A stretch of 64,000 bases of DNA from contig OZ239146.1 of NCBI GenBank assembly GCA_965194515.1, forward strand, positions 124,001-188,000, in the 5' to 3' direction. The position numbers were made by a program, and so were the translations under genes. Positions within the stretch are counted from its first letter, which is position 1, and every line of letters begins with the position of its first letter. This DNA comes from Acidimicrobilacustris europaeus. Lineage in GTDB: Bacteria; Actinomycetota; Acidimicrobiia; Acidimicrobiales; Acidimicrobilacustridaceae. Below, piece after piece: positions 1-8,086 of the stretch. The notes beneath the pieces are model-generated. The model was not told the origin of the DNA. It was given only the letters and a program-made list of their open reading frames with translations, and did no database searches.

Positions 1-144
1 GCGATCGAATTGCTTGAACGTCGCGATTTGTCCGCAGTTATTAGCCACAAGCTTTCCCTCGAGGAATTCGGTGACGGGCTTGCGGTTCTCGAAGGTTCAA
101 AGGACTGCGGCAAAGTCATGATCACCATGGAAGGTGCCCGATGA
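1..144 (+). CDS. Alcohol dehydrogenase, zinc-type MDR family (C-terminal fragment)
   Basis: Frame 1 is open from the window edge to a TGA at 142-144 and encodes the last 47 residues of a protein. The ending (SHKLSLEEFGDGLAVLE, then a short segment closing in KVMITMEGAR) is the typical C-terminus of medium-chain, zinc-dependent alcohol dehydrogenases, where a sequence like 'l.e...a.....g...gK.vi' follows the Rossmann domain. The catalytic and zinc residues lie outside the window. The stop overlaps the next start (ATGA at 141-144), so it is the upstream partner of the SDR gene in one operon. Substrate unknown. Confidence 0.7.
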   Translation, partial: AIELLERRDLSAVISHKLSLEEFGDGLAVLEGSKDCGKVMITMEGAR

Positions 145-890
145 GCAACAAGGTTTCGTTTGATTTCACTGGCGTTTCAGTTCTCGTCACCGGCGGTACG
201 AGTGGCATCGGTTACGCCATTTCGTCGGCATTTGCTGATGCGGGTGCCTCAGTCACGGTCACTGGCACACGTACCTCGGCTGCTGACTACGACACCGAAC
301 TTTCGCGCTTCGCCTACAAGCAACTTGAAATGCGTGATGGCGATGCTGTCGATGCGCTTGCAGCAAGTCTCGGTTCACTCGATGTTTTGGTGAATAACGC
401 TGGCGCGAATTTTCCCGATGGGCTCGACGAATGGAGCCCCGAAGGCTTTCACGCATCGCTGGCAATGAATGTGGAAGGCGCACAGCGTCTCAGCGTGCGC
501 TCTCGTGAAGCACTGGCAAAGAGCACGATGCCGGGTGGCGCGAGTGTGGTTAACGTCATTTCGATGATGACCTATCGAGCCACGACGATTGTCCCTGGCT
601 ATTCATCCTCGAAGGCTGCGCTACTCGCCCTCACGCGAAACCTGGCACTGCATTGGGTGAATGACGGCATTCGCGTCAACGCTGTTGCTCCCGGTCTTAT
701 CGATACCCCCATGACTGCACCGATGAAACCGTTTCAGGAAATGCTCGATGGCGAACTCGCCAAGCAGATGATGCGCCGTATGGGAACTCCTGAAGAAGTA
801 GCAGCGGCAGTTCTCTTCCTGTCGTCAGAAGCATCGTCATTCACCACCGGAACCGCATTCGCCGTCGACGGCGGATACCTCGCGCTGTAA
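141..890 (+). CDS. SDR family oxidoreductase
   Basis: A 249-residue classical short-chain dehydrogenase/reductase, the usual length for the family. The cofactor motif is TGGTSGIG at residues 17-24, NNAG follows near residue 86, a serine lies in the VISMM strand, and the catalytic Tyr154 and Lys158 are in YSSSK. The C-terminal substrate loop ends in the common 'FAVDGGY'. It overlaps the upstream alcohol dehydrogenase by ATGA and is followed after 14 bases by a sulfotransferase, so it probably interconverts an alcohol and a ketone on the same substrate. NAD or NADP preference and substrate cannot be read from sequence alone. Confidence 0.9.
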   Translation: MSNKVSFDFTGVSVLVTGGTSGIGYAISSAFADAGASVTVTGTRTSAADYDTELSRFAYKQLEMRDGDAVDALAASLGSLDVLVNNAGANFPDGLDEWSPEGFHASLAMNVEGAQRLSVRSREALAKSTMPGGASVVNVISMMTYRATTIVPGYSSSKAALLALTRNLALHWVNDGIRVNAVAPGLIDTPMTAPMKPFQEMLDGELAKQMMRRMGTPEEVAAAVLFLSSEASSFTTGTAFAVDGGYLAL

Positions 891-904
891 CAAGGACAGA
901 TTCC

Positions 905-2158
905 ATGGGAAATGAAATTCGAATCGATGACCTTGCATCGCCAGTGCTCAATGACATTCAGAAGATGGGCATTGACTATGGCGAAACGGTTCACACCGAA
1001 CTGACGGTCGATGCTGTCTGTGAGGCAGCGATTGCAGCGACGGGTCTAAGCGACTTTGGTCCTGAGGATTTCCGTGAGCGACTTCAGATACAGCTCGACT
1101 CCATCAACGCTGATCCCGACAGAACGGGGCTCGGCCGCATGCTCGCCTTCGGAGATGACCTGAAGTACGCCGTGAATCGACTGCGAATTCGCGACCTACT
1201 GAAGCAGCATCCTGAGATTCTCGACATCAAGATCGAAAAGCCGGTGATCGTGATCGGTCTTCCACGTTCGGGCACCACGAACCTGGTGAACCTGCTTGCT
1301 GCCGACAGCCGATTCCGCTCGATGCCGTTGTGGGAATCGTACGAACCGGTGCCCGATCCCCGTGAGGAAACTCCTGCCGACGGTGTCGACCCTCGCTGGA
1401 CTCGTTGTCAGGGTCAGTGGGAAGCAATGCAAGCGGGTGCTCCCTTCATCGCTGCGATGCACCCGATGAACCCGGATCACGTCCATGAAGAGAACGAGCT
1501 CATGGCTCCGGATTTTTCGAATTACAACATCGAGTGGGTGGCGAGAGTTCCCGAATGGCGTGACTATTACCTCGCGCAGGATCAAACCCCTCACTATGAG
1601 TACATGAAGACGGTGCTGCAGATTCTGCAGTGGTACCGGCCTCGTGAGAGATGGGTGCTGAAGTCTCCACAGCACCTCGAACAGATCGGTCCGTTGATGT
1701 CGGTCTTCCCCGACGCAACGATTGTTGTCACGCACCGAGATCCCGTTGCTGTTGTGCAATCGACAATCACGATGCTCACCTACGGCGCGCGTACGGCCTA
1801 CAAGTCGACGAAGCCCGAGTGGTATCGCGACTACTGGACAGACCGCATTGGTCGACTTCTCGATTCATCGATCCGTGATCGTCATCTACTTCCTGCCGAT
1901 CGCACGGTCGATGTGTTCTTCCATGAATACATGGCCGATGAGGTGGGCACGTTGCAACGCATCTATGACGCCGCCGGAATCGAGTTCACCGACGAGGCCA
2001 AGGCCGAGGTCGCCGCGTATCAAGACGCACATCCCCGCGGTAAGGAGGGTCGAGTTGTGTATGACCTTCGCGGTGATTTCTCTGTAACACCTGAAGAAGT
2101 TCGTACCCGTTACACCGACTACATGAACACGTTCCCCGTACAAATCGAGGTCAAATGA
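905..2158 (+). CDS. Sulfotransferase family protein
   Basis: 417 residues. The 5'-phosphosulfate loop GLPRSGTTN lies at about residues 118-126, and a 3'-phosphate-binding segment (FPDATIVVTHRDP, with a conserved R and downstream S) at about 268-287. These are the two PAPS-binding signatures of the sulfotransferase superfamily. The N-terminal 110 residues form a helical region seen in bacterial members acting on lipids or small hydrophobic acceptors. Its stop overlaps the start of an alkylsulfatase-like gene (ATGA, 2155-2158), so putative sulfation and desulfation enzymes are translationally coupled. Acceptor unknown. Confidence 0.88.
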   Translation: MGNEIRIDDLASPVLNDIQKMGIDYGETVHTELTVDAVCEAAIAATGLSDFGPEDFRERLQIQLDSINADPDRTGLGRMLAFGDDLKYAVNRLRIRDLLKQHPEILDIKIEKPVIVIGLPRSGTTNLVNLLAADSRFRSMPLWESYEPVPDPREETPADGVDPRWTRCQGQWEAMQAGAPFIAAMHPMNPDHVHEENELMAPDFSNYNIEWVARVPEWRDYYLAQDQTPHYEYMKTVLQILQWYRPRERWVLKSPQHLEQIGPLMSVFPDATIVVTHRDPVAVVQSTITMLTYGARTAYKSTKPEWYRDYWTDRIGRLLDSSIRDRHLLPADRTVDVFFHEYMADEVGTLQRIYDAAGIEFTDEAKAEVAAYQDAHPRGKEGRVVYDLRGDFSVTPEEVRTRYTDYMNTFPVQIEVK

Positions 2159-3429
2159 ACATCCAAGAGCAAGTCGACCATCTCATTGACACCCGACCGG
2201 GTAAAGAGTTGCTCACCCCGGTCTATGACGATCCGGCCTACCCGATCGTCGATGGCCTCATCTACCGTTCGGCCGGTACGACGGCGACGTACATGATCCT
2301 CACCGACAACGGCCGAATCATCGTGAACACCGGTATGGGGTACGAGGCGCCGCATCACAAGCGCGTGTTCGACGCGATCCGCCCCGGGCCGACTCACTAC
2401 ATCTTCACAACTCAGGGACACGTTGATCACGTTGGTGGTGTCGATCTCTTTAAAGAGGCGAACACCAAGTACGTTGCTCAGGCCAACAACCCAGCACACC
2501 AGCGTGACGACAAGCGCATCCAGGGTTTGCGTATGCGCACTGCGGGCATTTGGTTCGACATGCTCGGTACCGATGCGCAGCGCATCTACAAGGAAAATCC
2601 CGGCGTTTCGATGGCGCAGTCAGAGCCAATGCCGGACATCCTGTTTGAAGATCGACTTTCACTCACGATCGACGGTCTTCGTGTCGACCTGTTCGCAGCA
2701 GTTGGTGAAACGACCGATTGCTTGATCGTTTGGCTTCCCGATCACAAGATCGCGCTGGTCAGCAACCTCTTTGGTCCGCTGTTCCCGCACTTCCCGAACG
2801 TCAACACGATTCGTGGCGACAAGTACCGATTCGTTGAACCACAACTGGCAACGAATCGTTTCGTGCGCGAACTCCGACCAGAAATGCTTGTGACTGGTCG
2901 TTACGAGCCAATCGTCGGCGCAGACTTGATCGAAGCGTCACTTGAGCGTCTTCACGATGCGGTGGTTTACGTGCATGAGGAGGCGCTCAAGGGCTTTAAC
3001 GCTGGCGTCGACGTGTGGACTCTCATGGACAAGATCCAACTTCCGCCCGAACTTCGTGTCGGTCAGGGGTACGGCAAAGTTTCGTGGGCGGTTCGTACGT
3101 TCTGGGAGGAATACGTCGGTTGGTTCAAACTTGAATCAACCACTGAGTTCTATCCCGACAGCGCCCCAGCAGCGCTTGCCGAGTTGCTTGATCTTGCCGG
3201 TATCGATGCTGCGCTCGATCGAGCCGAAGCGGCACTTGCTCGAGGCGATGCTCCACTTGCGATCAAGCTCGGTGAAGCAATCTCGCAACGTGAATCAGAC
3301 AACGCTCGTGTTCGCTCGCTAATGGCGAATGCACATCAGTACTTGCTCGACAATGGTGGCGACGTGAGCTTCTGGGAAAACGGTTGGCTGCGCACCGAGC
3401 TTGCTCGCTGGAGCGGAGACGCCTCCTGA
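2155..3429 (+). CDS. Alkylsulfatase-like metallo-beta-lactamase-fold hydrolase
   Basis: 424 residues. The N-terminal MBL domain has the metal motif TTQGHVDHVGG, giving Gln87, His89, Asp91 and His92. The first His of the canonical HxHxDH is replaced by Gln. Downstream, AVGETTDCLIVWLPDHK is the expected region for the second metal cluster. Residues about 285-360 (RVGQGYGKVSW, then WFKLESTTEFYP) match the alkylsulfatase dimerisation domain of the SdsA1/BDS1 type, and a short helical tail follows. Such enzymes hydrolyse alkyl sulfate esters. It overlaps the sulfotransferase upstream and a P450 downstream (TGATG). Activity on sulfate esters is inferred; the Gln substitution leaves metal content open. 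Confidence 0.8.
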   Translation: MNIQEQVDHLIDTRPGKELLTPVYDDPAYPIVDGLIYRSAGTTATYMILTDNGRIIVNTGMGYEAPHHKRVFDAIRPGPTHYIFTTQGHVDHVGGVDLFKEANTKYVAQANNPAHQRDDKRIQGLRMRTAGIWFDMLGTDAQRIYKENPGVSMAQSEPMPDILFEDRLSLTIDGLRVDLFAAVGETTDCLIVWLPDHKIALVSNLFGPLFPHFPNVNTIRGDKYRFVEPQLATNRFVRELRPEMLVTGRYEPIVGADLIEASLERLHDAVVYVHEEALKGFNAGVDVWTLMDKIQLPPELRVGQGYGKVSWAVRTFWEEYVGWFKLESTTEFYPDSAPAALAELLDLAGIDAALDRAEAALARGDAPLAIKLGEAISQRESDNARVRSLMANAHQYLLDNGGDVSFWENGWLRTELARWSGDAS

Positions 3430-4673
3430 TGTCGCTCGACTTCGACCTCACTGATCCTCACCTTCTCCTTCGGGAGGACGTTCTCGATAATCCCTACGCG
3501 TTTTATGACGCGCTTCGACGCGAGGCGCCGGTGTGGCAGATCCCAGGTCAGGACACGTTCCTGATTTCGGATCCTGCGCTGATCAAAGAGGCCGTTGGTC
3601 GCTACGAGGATTTTTCATCCAACATCGTCAGTCTTTTGCACAACGACGGCAACGGCTGTCCCGTGGCCTTTCGTATCTCGAATTACCGAGATCCCATCCA
3701 GGTGTTCTCAACTGCTGATCCACCCGATCACACTCGTCACCGCAAACTTGTGCAGCCGCACATGAGTCCCGGTGCGGTGGCAGAACTCGAGCCAACCGTT
3801 CGGGCAATCGTCGATCGGTATCTGGAGCCAGTTTTGGCGAGCGGCACGGGCGACATCGTTTCAACCTTCAGCGATCCCGTACCTGCCCAAACTGTGTGTT
3901 CACTGCTTGGGCTTCCCGATGAAGACGTTGCAAAGGTGCTGCACTTTTCTTTTGCTACCGGCGCGCTGCTTGACGGTGTCACCGACATGGAAGGAATGAT
4001 GCAGGCAGCGACTGGTGCACTCGAACTCGGCATCTACGTGCACACCAAGTTCGAAGAGACGCTTGCACTTGCTCCCGAGCATCGGCGTGGTCTCCTTGGA
4101 GTCTTCGCAGGAATGTTTGAAGCTGGCGAAGTCACCATGGGCGAGGTCAGCAGCATGCTCACCGTGTTCGTCACTGCGGGTTCAGAAACAACGGCGAGCT
4201 TGATGGCGACTGCAATCGAGACGTTGGCCTGTGATCAAGAACTACAGGATCGCTTGCGTCAAGATCCGGCACTCATTCCCGACGCTATCGAAACGTTCTT
4301 ACGCGAGGACGGTCCGTTTCAATTTCACTATCGGTATGTTCCGGCAGACACGACGATCGGTGGTGTCTCAATTCCTGCTGAGAGTCGCGTGATGTTGATG
4401 TGGGCCGCCGCAAACCGTCCTGCGCCGGGAGCACCGGCGCCAACACGCGTTGAAGGCGAGGAGTCGCGTCTCGCACCGCACTTTGCGTTCGGACGGGGAA
4501 TGCATTTCTGCATCGGGGCGCCTGTCGCACGAATGGAAACCCGCATCGGTCTTGAGCAACTACTGGCTTCAACGAAGTCATTCCGCGTGGATCCTGACAA
4601 TCCCATGGAGCGACGCCCAAGCATCTTCATTCGACGTCACGGGAAACTCCCGTTGATTCTTGAAACCGCGTGA
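3429..4673 (+). CDS. Cytochrome P450 with degenerate ExxR motif
   Basis: 414 residues from the ATG at 3429, which overlaps the previous stop by one base (TGATG) and gives a normal P450 length; a longer in-frame TTG at 3384 would run into the upstream gene. The haem loop is FGRGMHFCIG with Cys361, and the oxygen-activation helix has AGSETTAS. The K-helix reads ETFLRED, so the residue three before Arg292 is Thr289, not the nearly universal Glu (Glu288 is shifted by one). A hydroxylase role is inferred from family and neighbours. It is the fifth gene of an overlapping run beginning with the alcohol dehydrogenase. Confidence 0.92.
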   Translation: MSLDFDLTDPHLLLREDVLDNPYAFYDALRREAPVWQIPGQDTFLISDPALIKEAVGRYEDFSSNIVSLLHNDGNGCPVAFRISNYRDPIQVFSTADPPDHTRHRKLVQPHMSPGAVAELEPTVRAIVDRYLEPVLASGTGDIVSTFSDPVPAQTVCSLLGLPDEDVAKVLHFSFATGALLDGVTDMEGMMQAATGALELGIYVHTKFEETLALAPEHRRGLLGVFAGMFEAGEVTMGEVSSMLTVFVTAGSETTASLMATAIETLACDQELQDRLRQDPALIPDAIETFLREDGPFQFHYRYVPADTTIGGVSIPAESRVMLMWAAANRPAPGAPAPTRVEGEESRLAPHFAFGRGMHFCIGAPVARMETRIGLEQLLASTKSFRVDPDNPMERRPSIFIRRHGKLPLILETA

Positions 4674-4680
4674 GAACCAA

Positions 4681-5544
4681 ATGACCACAACCCCTTCGTG
4701 CCGCCGTGACCTAAATATGGGCAACACCTGGCTGCTTCCCGAGTGGAGCAGTGGTCCCGTTGGCGACGAGCGCGCCGTGCTCGAGGAAGCAAAGGCCGCT
4801 GGTTATCAAGGCATTCAGGGCGCCAATCCAGCGTTATGCCTTGAACTCGGTCTTGTTCCCGTGACCTTCGACATTCGCATCGTTCCCGGTGGGCTCGTTG
4901 AGCGCGCGCAGCAGTGGGCTGATCAGGGAATCGTGTGCAGCACGCTCATGGTCGGAACGGGAATGGAGTCCGATGACGAAATGGATCGGCTTACCGAAGA
5001 AGTGCTTGAAGCGAGTGCATCATCTGGCGTTCCGCTCTTGATTGAAACCCATCGCGCAACGATGACCCAGGACATGTGGCGAACGCTTCGACTCGTCGAG
5101 CGCTTTCCCGAGATCCGTTTTAACGGTGACTTTTCTCACTGGTACACCGGTCACGACATGCCAGTAGGGGACATGACCGAGAAGATCGAACAACTCGCAC
5201 CGGTGATGGAACGAGTGCGCTACATGCATGGCCGCATCGGAACGGGCGGATGTGTGCAGATCGATGTTGGCGAAGGTGATGACGACACGCCGCCGGTGAG
5301 TCACTTCCGTGCGATGTGGACGAAAGCCTTCGAGGGATTCATCTCCAACGCGACAAACGATGCCGTGCCGGTTGCCGATCTGCAGATCGGTTTCGCACCG
5401 GAACTGTTACCCGCCGACTTTGGCTATGCGCGAAAGTTCCTGACGCCGAGTGGAGACCTTGAAGAAGAAGGCGACCGCTGGGAACAAGCACTTGTTCTGA
5501 CGCGTATTGCGAACGAGTGCTTCAACTCCGCGTTGAACAACTGA
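4681..5544 (+). CDS. Sugar phosphate isomerase/epimerase-like TIM-barrel protein
   Basis: 287 residues from the ATG at 4681, seven bases after the P450 stop. The pattern fits the xylose-isomerase-like (AP endonuclease 2) barrel: a strand ending in LIETHRAT, then FNGDFSHWY, then MHGRIG, together supplying the acidic and His residues that bind a divalent metal in this fold. Members range from sugar isomerases to unrelated carbon-skeleton enzymes, so substrate is not predictable. Co-transcription with SDR, sulfotransferase and P450 suggests a non-sugar substrate (inference). It converges on the minus-strand cupin lipoprotein. Confidence 0.75.
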   Translation: MTTTPSCRRDLNMGNTWLLPEWSSGPVGDERAVLEEAKAAGYQGIQGANPALCLELGLVPVTFDIRIVPGGLVERAQQWADQGIVCSTLMVGTGMESDDEMDRLTEEVLEASASSGVPLLIETHRATMTQDMWRTLRLVERFPEIRFNGDFSHWYTGHDMPVGDMTEKIEQLAPVMERVRYMHGRIGTGGCVQIDVGEGDDDTPPVSHFRAMWTKAFEGFISNATNDAVPVADLQIGFAPELLPADFGYARKFLTPSGDLEEEGDRWEQALVLTRIANECFNSALNN

Positions 5545-5559
5545 GCGGAATCGGCGCTG

Positions 5560-6051
5560 TTAGAGCGTGACGGAATTGGCGACGCCCTCGGCGCCCATGT
5601 TGACGACCAAGATCTTCACTGGCTTGTCGGTCTTATTCTCGCCGTTGTGCGGAGTACCGACTGCCTCAAGAATCGCGGAACCGGCGGAGAACTCCTTCAC
5701 GATGCCACCTTCGTAGGTGACAGTGAGCGTTCCTTCAAGGATGTACGCGTACATGGGCGCATCGTGCTTGTGCAGGCCAGTCGAGACTCCGGGCGCAATG
5801 GTGAGGATCGCTGACGACACCTGTGCCTGGGACCCACTTGGGTATTGCAGCAACTGATCGAGCACAGTTTGTGCTTGTTTGTTGAGCACGACTGATGACT
5901 CGGGCTTGCCTGGCGAGGCTGCGACGGTAGAGGTGGTGGTGCTTGAGCCTGAGGTCGAACTGTCGCTTGAGCACCCCGCCGCCAAGATGCCCACGGTGAT
6001 GGTGAGGGCGATCAGTATGTTTCGAGGGACGCTGCGGCTACGGGAGATCAT
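5560..6051 (-). CDS. Cupin-domain lipoprotein
   Basis: 163 residues. A signal peptide with lipobox LAAGC (Cys27) is followed by a Ser/Thr-rich linker to about residue 45 and one small cupin barrel. The first cupin motif reads GLHKHDAP, with an acidic/aromatic strand (AYILEGTLTV) after it, and the second motif contains GTPHNGENK. His residues for a metal site are present. The product should be tethered outside the membrane. Ligand or activity unknown; secreted small cupins can be binding proteins rather than enzymes. It is transcribed convergently to the isomerase-like gene with 15 bases between them. Confidence 0.8.
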   Translation of the reverse strand: MISRSRSVPRNILIALTITVGILAAGCSSDSSTSGSSTTTSTVAASPGKPESSVVLNKQAQTVLDQLLQYPSGSQAQVSSAILTIAPGVSTGLHKHDAPMYAYILEGTLTVTYEGGIVKEFSAGSAILEAVGTPHNGENKTDKPVKILVVNMGAEGVANSVTL

Positions 6052-6146
6052 CCATCGAGTCTAGAGATGGTTCCCTTCAACAGTGGCTACTCTTTGACAC
6101 CTGATCGGTCGTCCGACCGAATCGCTCATTGTGCAAGGGGAATGTT

Positions 6147-6956
6147 GTGGGTCGTCTCGCTGGCAAGGTCGCATTCATCACCGGAGCCGCTCGCGGGCAG
6201 GGTCGTTCGCACGCAGTGTGTATGGCCGAAGAGGGAGCCGATGTCATCATCAGCGACATCTGCGGTCCCGTTGGTACCAGCGGCGTCGTGCCTGCGACAC
6301 CCGAAGATCTCGCTGAAACCGTTCGTCTTGTTGAGGCCACCGGTCAACGCGTCATCTGGGACCACGTCGACGTGCGTGAGCCTGCGCAGCTGAAGGCACT
6401 TGCACAGCGAGGCATCGACGAACTCGGTCGCATCACCACCGTTGTTGCCAACGCAGGCATTCTCAACTGGGCCCGGACCCACGAACTCACACAGGATCAG
6501 TGGCAGGACGTCATCGACGTCAACCTCACTGGCGCGTTCAACACCGTGCAGGCGGTGCTTCCACATTTTCTTGAGCGCGGCGAAGGCGGTTGCTTCATCG
6601 TGATCAGTTCGGCCGCTGGCCTCAAGGGACAGCCCTTCACACTTTCCTACACCGCCGCGAAGCACGGACTAGTTGGCGTCGTCAATGCGCTTGCCATCGA
6701 ATACGGCGAGTACAACATTCGCGCCAACTCAATTCATCAAGCCGGTGTCACTACGCCGATGGGTGATGTTCCCGGTCTTGGCGCACTCATCGAAGAGCGT
6801 GCGTTCACCGTTGGCCCGGTATTCATGAACACCATGCCGGTTGAGATGATTGACTCGGTCGATGTATCGAACGCAGTGATCTATCTCGCCAGCGACGAGG
6901 CTCGTTACGTAACGGGCATGCAGATGAAGATCGATGCGGGTCTCGTCGGCCGCTAG
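6147..6956 (+). CDS. Mycofactocin-coupled SDR family oxidoreductase
   Basis: 269 residues. The GTG at 6147 is chosen because AAGGGGA lies at 6134-6140 and the protein then begins MGRLAGKVAFITG, the usual start; a TTG at 6129 is weaker. The cofactor loop GAARGQGRSHAV and the insertion after the second strand (SDICGPV plus about 15 residues) are hallmarks of the carveol-dehydrogenase-like subfamily whose bound NAD is re-oxidised by mycofactocin. Catalytic Tyr168 and Lys172 are in YTAAK. It implies mycofactocin genes elsewhere; none are in the window. Likely substrates are terpenoid-like or other secondary alcohols (family knowledge, not proven here). Confidence 0.88.
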   Translation: MGRLAGKVAFITGAARGQGRSHAVCMAEEGADVIISDICGPVGTSGVVPATPEDLAETVRLVEATGQRVIWDHVDVREPAQLKALAQRGIDELGRITTVVANAGILNWARTHELTQDQWQDVIDVNLTGAFNTVQAVLPHFLERGEGGCFIVISSAAGLKGQPFTLSYTAAKHGLVGVVNALAIEYGEYNIRANSIHQAGVTTPMGDVPGLGALIEERAFTVGPVFMNTMPVEMIDSVDVSNAVIYLASDEARYVTGMQMKIDAGLVGR

Positions 6957-7089
6957 ATTTTCGACACAGCCTCATATCGAATGTCTGCAGACGAGTCTGA
7001 CCAAGTTGTTGCTTGGTGGCAGCGCTGCGAGATGCCGTCTTTACGTTTCGTGGGCGAACTCCTCCGAACAACGGAATTGTTTATCTGAA

Positions 7090-7099
7090 GTTCACCTTT
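7090..7099 (+). promoter_or_regulatory. GTTCACC element upstream of the regulator gene (possible Pho-box half-site)
   Basis: GTTCACCTTT lies 76 bases before the regulator start in the 218-base gap 6957-7174. GTTCACC is the repeat unit of the actinobacterial PhoP (PHO) box known from Streptomyces. Only one clear copy is seen here, without a good 11-base-spaced partner, so this is a weak call, strengthened by the same 9-mer upstream of pstC. Nothing else was recognised in this gap. Confidence 0.3.
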
Positions 7100-7174
7100 G
7101 GAGTGCGCGTTCGTAGCAAGGGCGTAACCGAGCGCATTTAGGTTGCCCGCCGTGGCAGACCGGACTCATTCCAA

Positions 7175-7840
7175 GTGATGCGGCTTGAAGATTCACAGCT
7201 AGTGAGTGGTTCGCAGCGCGGACCCACTGTTTATGTTGATGCAGATCTTCCGGGGGCTAATCGGATAGCTCGATTCCTTGGTGACGAGGGATGGGAAGTC
7301 GTCTCCGGTCCCTCGGAAATCCCTCCGATGAGCATCCCAATCGTATTCTTTGGTCCCTCGACCGATGTCGAGTTGTGGGCGAAACTCCTCGGGTCTGGCG
7401 GATTACGGGCAATAGCCGTCGGTGACAATGCGGACAGTGACGTCGTAGTCGGAGCGTTGGAAGTTGGGTTCGATCAGTTCGTTGACAATTCGATCTCCGA
7501 TCGCCTCCTGCTGGCGCGTATTCGCTCAGTGGCTCGAAGGAGACCCGCGATATCAAGAGCGGAAAGCGGAATCGTTCTCAATCCCGGCAACTTGTCGGTG
7601 TCTTTGGGAGAACAGGCGATCAGGCTCTCGTCCAGCGAATTTGCGGTCCTCGCGGTTCTTTTCGACCGCTCCGGCTCGGTGGTTTCAAAGCGTGTTCTGA
7701 GCGAGAAGAGCGGCTGTGAAGGCCCGGACTCGCTTGACTCGGTGGTGCGTCGGGTTCGAACGAAACTCGAAAATTTGGAAGGTATTCGTCGAATACGGGC
7801 GGTGAGAGGGTTTGGCTTCATCCTTGACGACAAGGTCTAG
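7175..7840 (+). CDS. Atypical OmpR/PhoB-type response regulator without phospho-acceptor Asp
   Basis: 221 residues. The N-terminal receiver-like fold keeps an acidic pair after strand 1 (Asp22, Asp24), but the strand-3 end reads FFGPS (58-62) where the phosphorylated Asp should be, and the strand-5 Lys is replaced in FVDNS. The C-terminal winged helix (about 142-219) is typical of the OmpR group: LSSSEFAVLAVL, then VVRRVRTKLE and the RAVRGFGF wing. It resembles phosphorylation-independent actinobacterial regulators such as GlnR in logic. GTG (7175) and ATG (7178) starts are equivalent. It sits just upstream of the pst genes, which it may control. A histidine kinase gene is absent. Confidence 0.8.
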   Translation: MMRLEDSQLVSGSQRGPTVYVDADLPGANRIARFLGDEGWEVVSGPSEIPPMSIPIVFFGPSTDVELWAKLLGSGGLRAIAVGDNADSDVVVGALEVGFDQFVDNSISDRLLLARIRSVARRRPAISRAESGIVLNPGNLSVSLGEQAIRLSSSEFAVLAVLFDRSGSVVSKRVLSEKSGCEGPDSLDSVVRRVRTKLENLEGIRRIRAVRGFGFILDDKV

Positions 7841-7849
7841 GTCGGAATT

Positions 7850-7860
7850 GTTCACCTTGC
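7850..7860 (+). promoter_or_regulatory. GTTCACC element upstream of pstC (possible Pho-box half-site)
   Basis: GTTCACCTTGC lies in the 246-base gap 7841-8086 between the regulator and pstC and shares GTTCACCTT with the element at 7090. Two 11-base steps downstream, GGTAACC (7872-7878) is a poor further match. A Pho-box role is suggested by the neighbouring phosphate transport genes. The reading frame that crosses this gap in the plus direction has no homology that I recognise and no good ribosome site. Confidence 0.3.
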
Positions 7861-8086
7861 CTTCTTCTGTGGGTAACCAGCAGTTCGGAAGCATGTCGTT
7901 CGCTCTCCCTACATTCGCCGCTGTGGCTAGAGAGTTTTTGACCAATGAAGTTGTCGTTGGTTCTCCAACCGACGACAAACTCATTGAGCGACCCCTGGGG
8001 TCTACCGAACTGGGCGAAAAAGGACTCGACGCCATTCGACGCGGCCCGCGGACTCAGCATGAGAAGTACTCCAATTTGGTGGAGCG

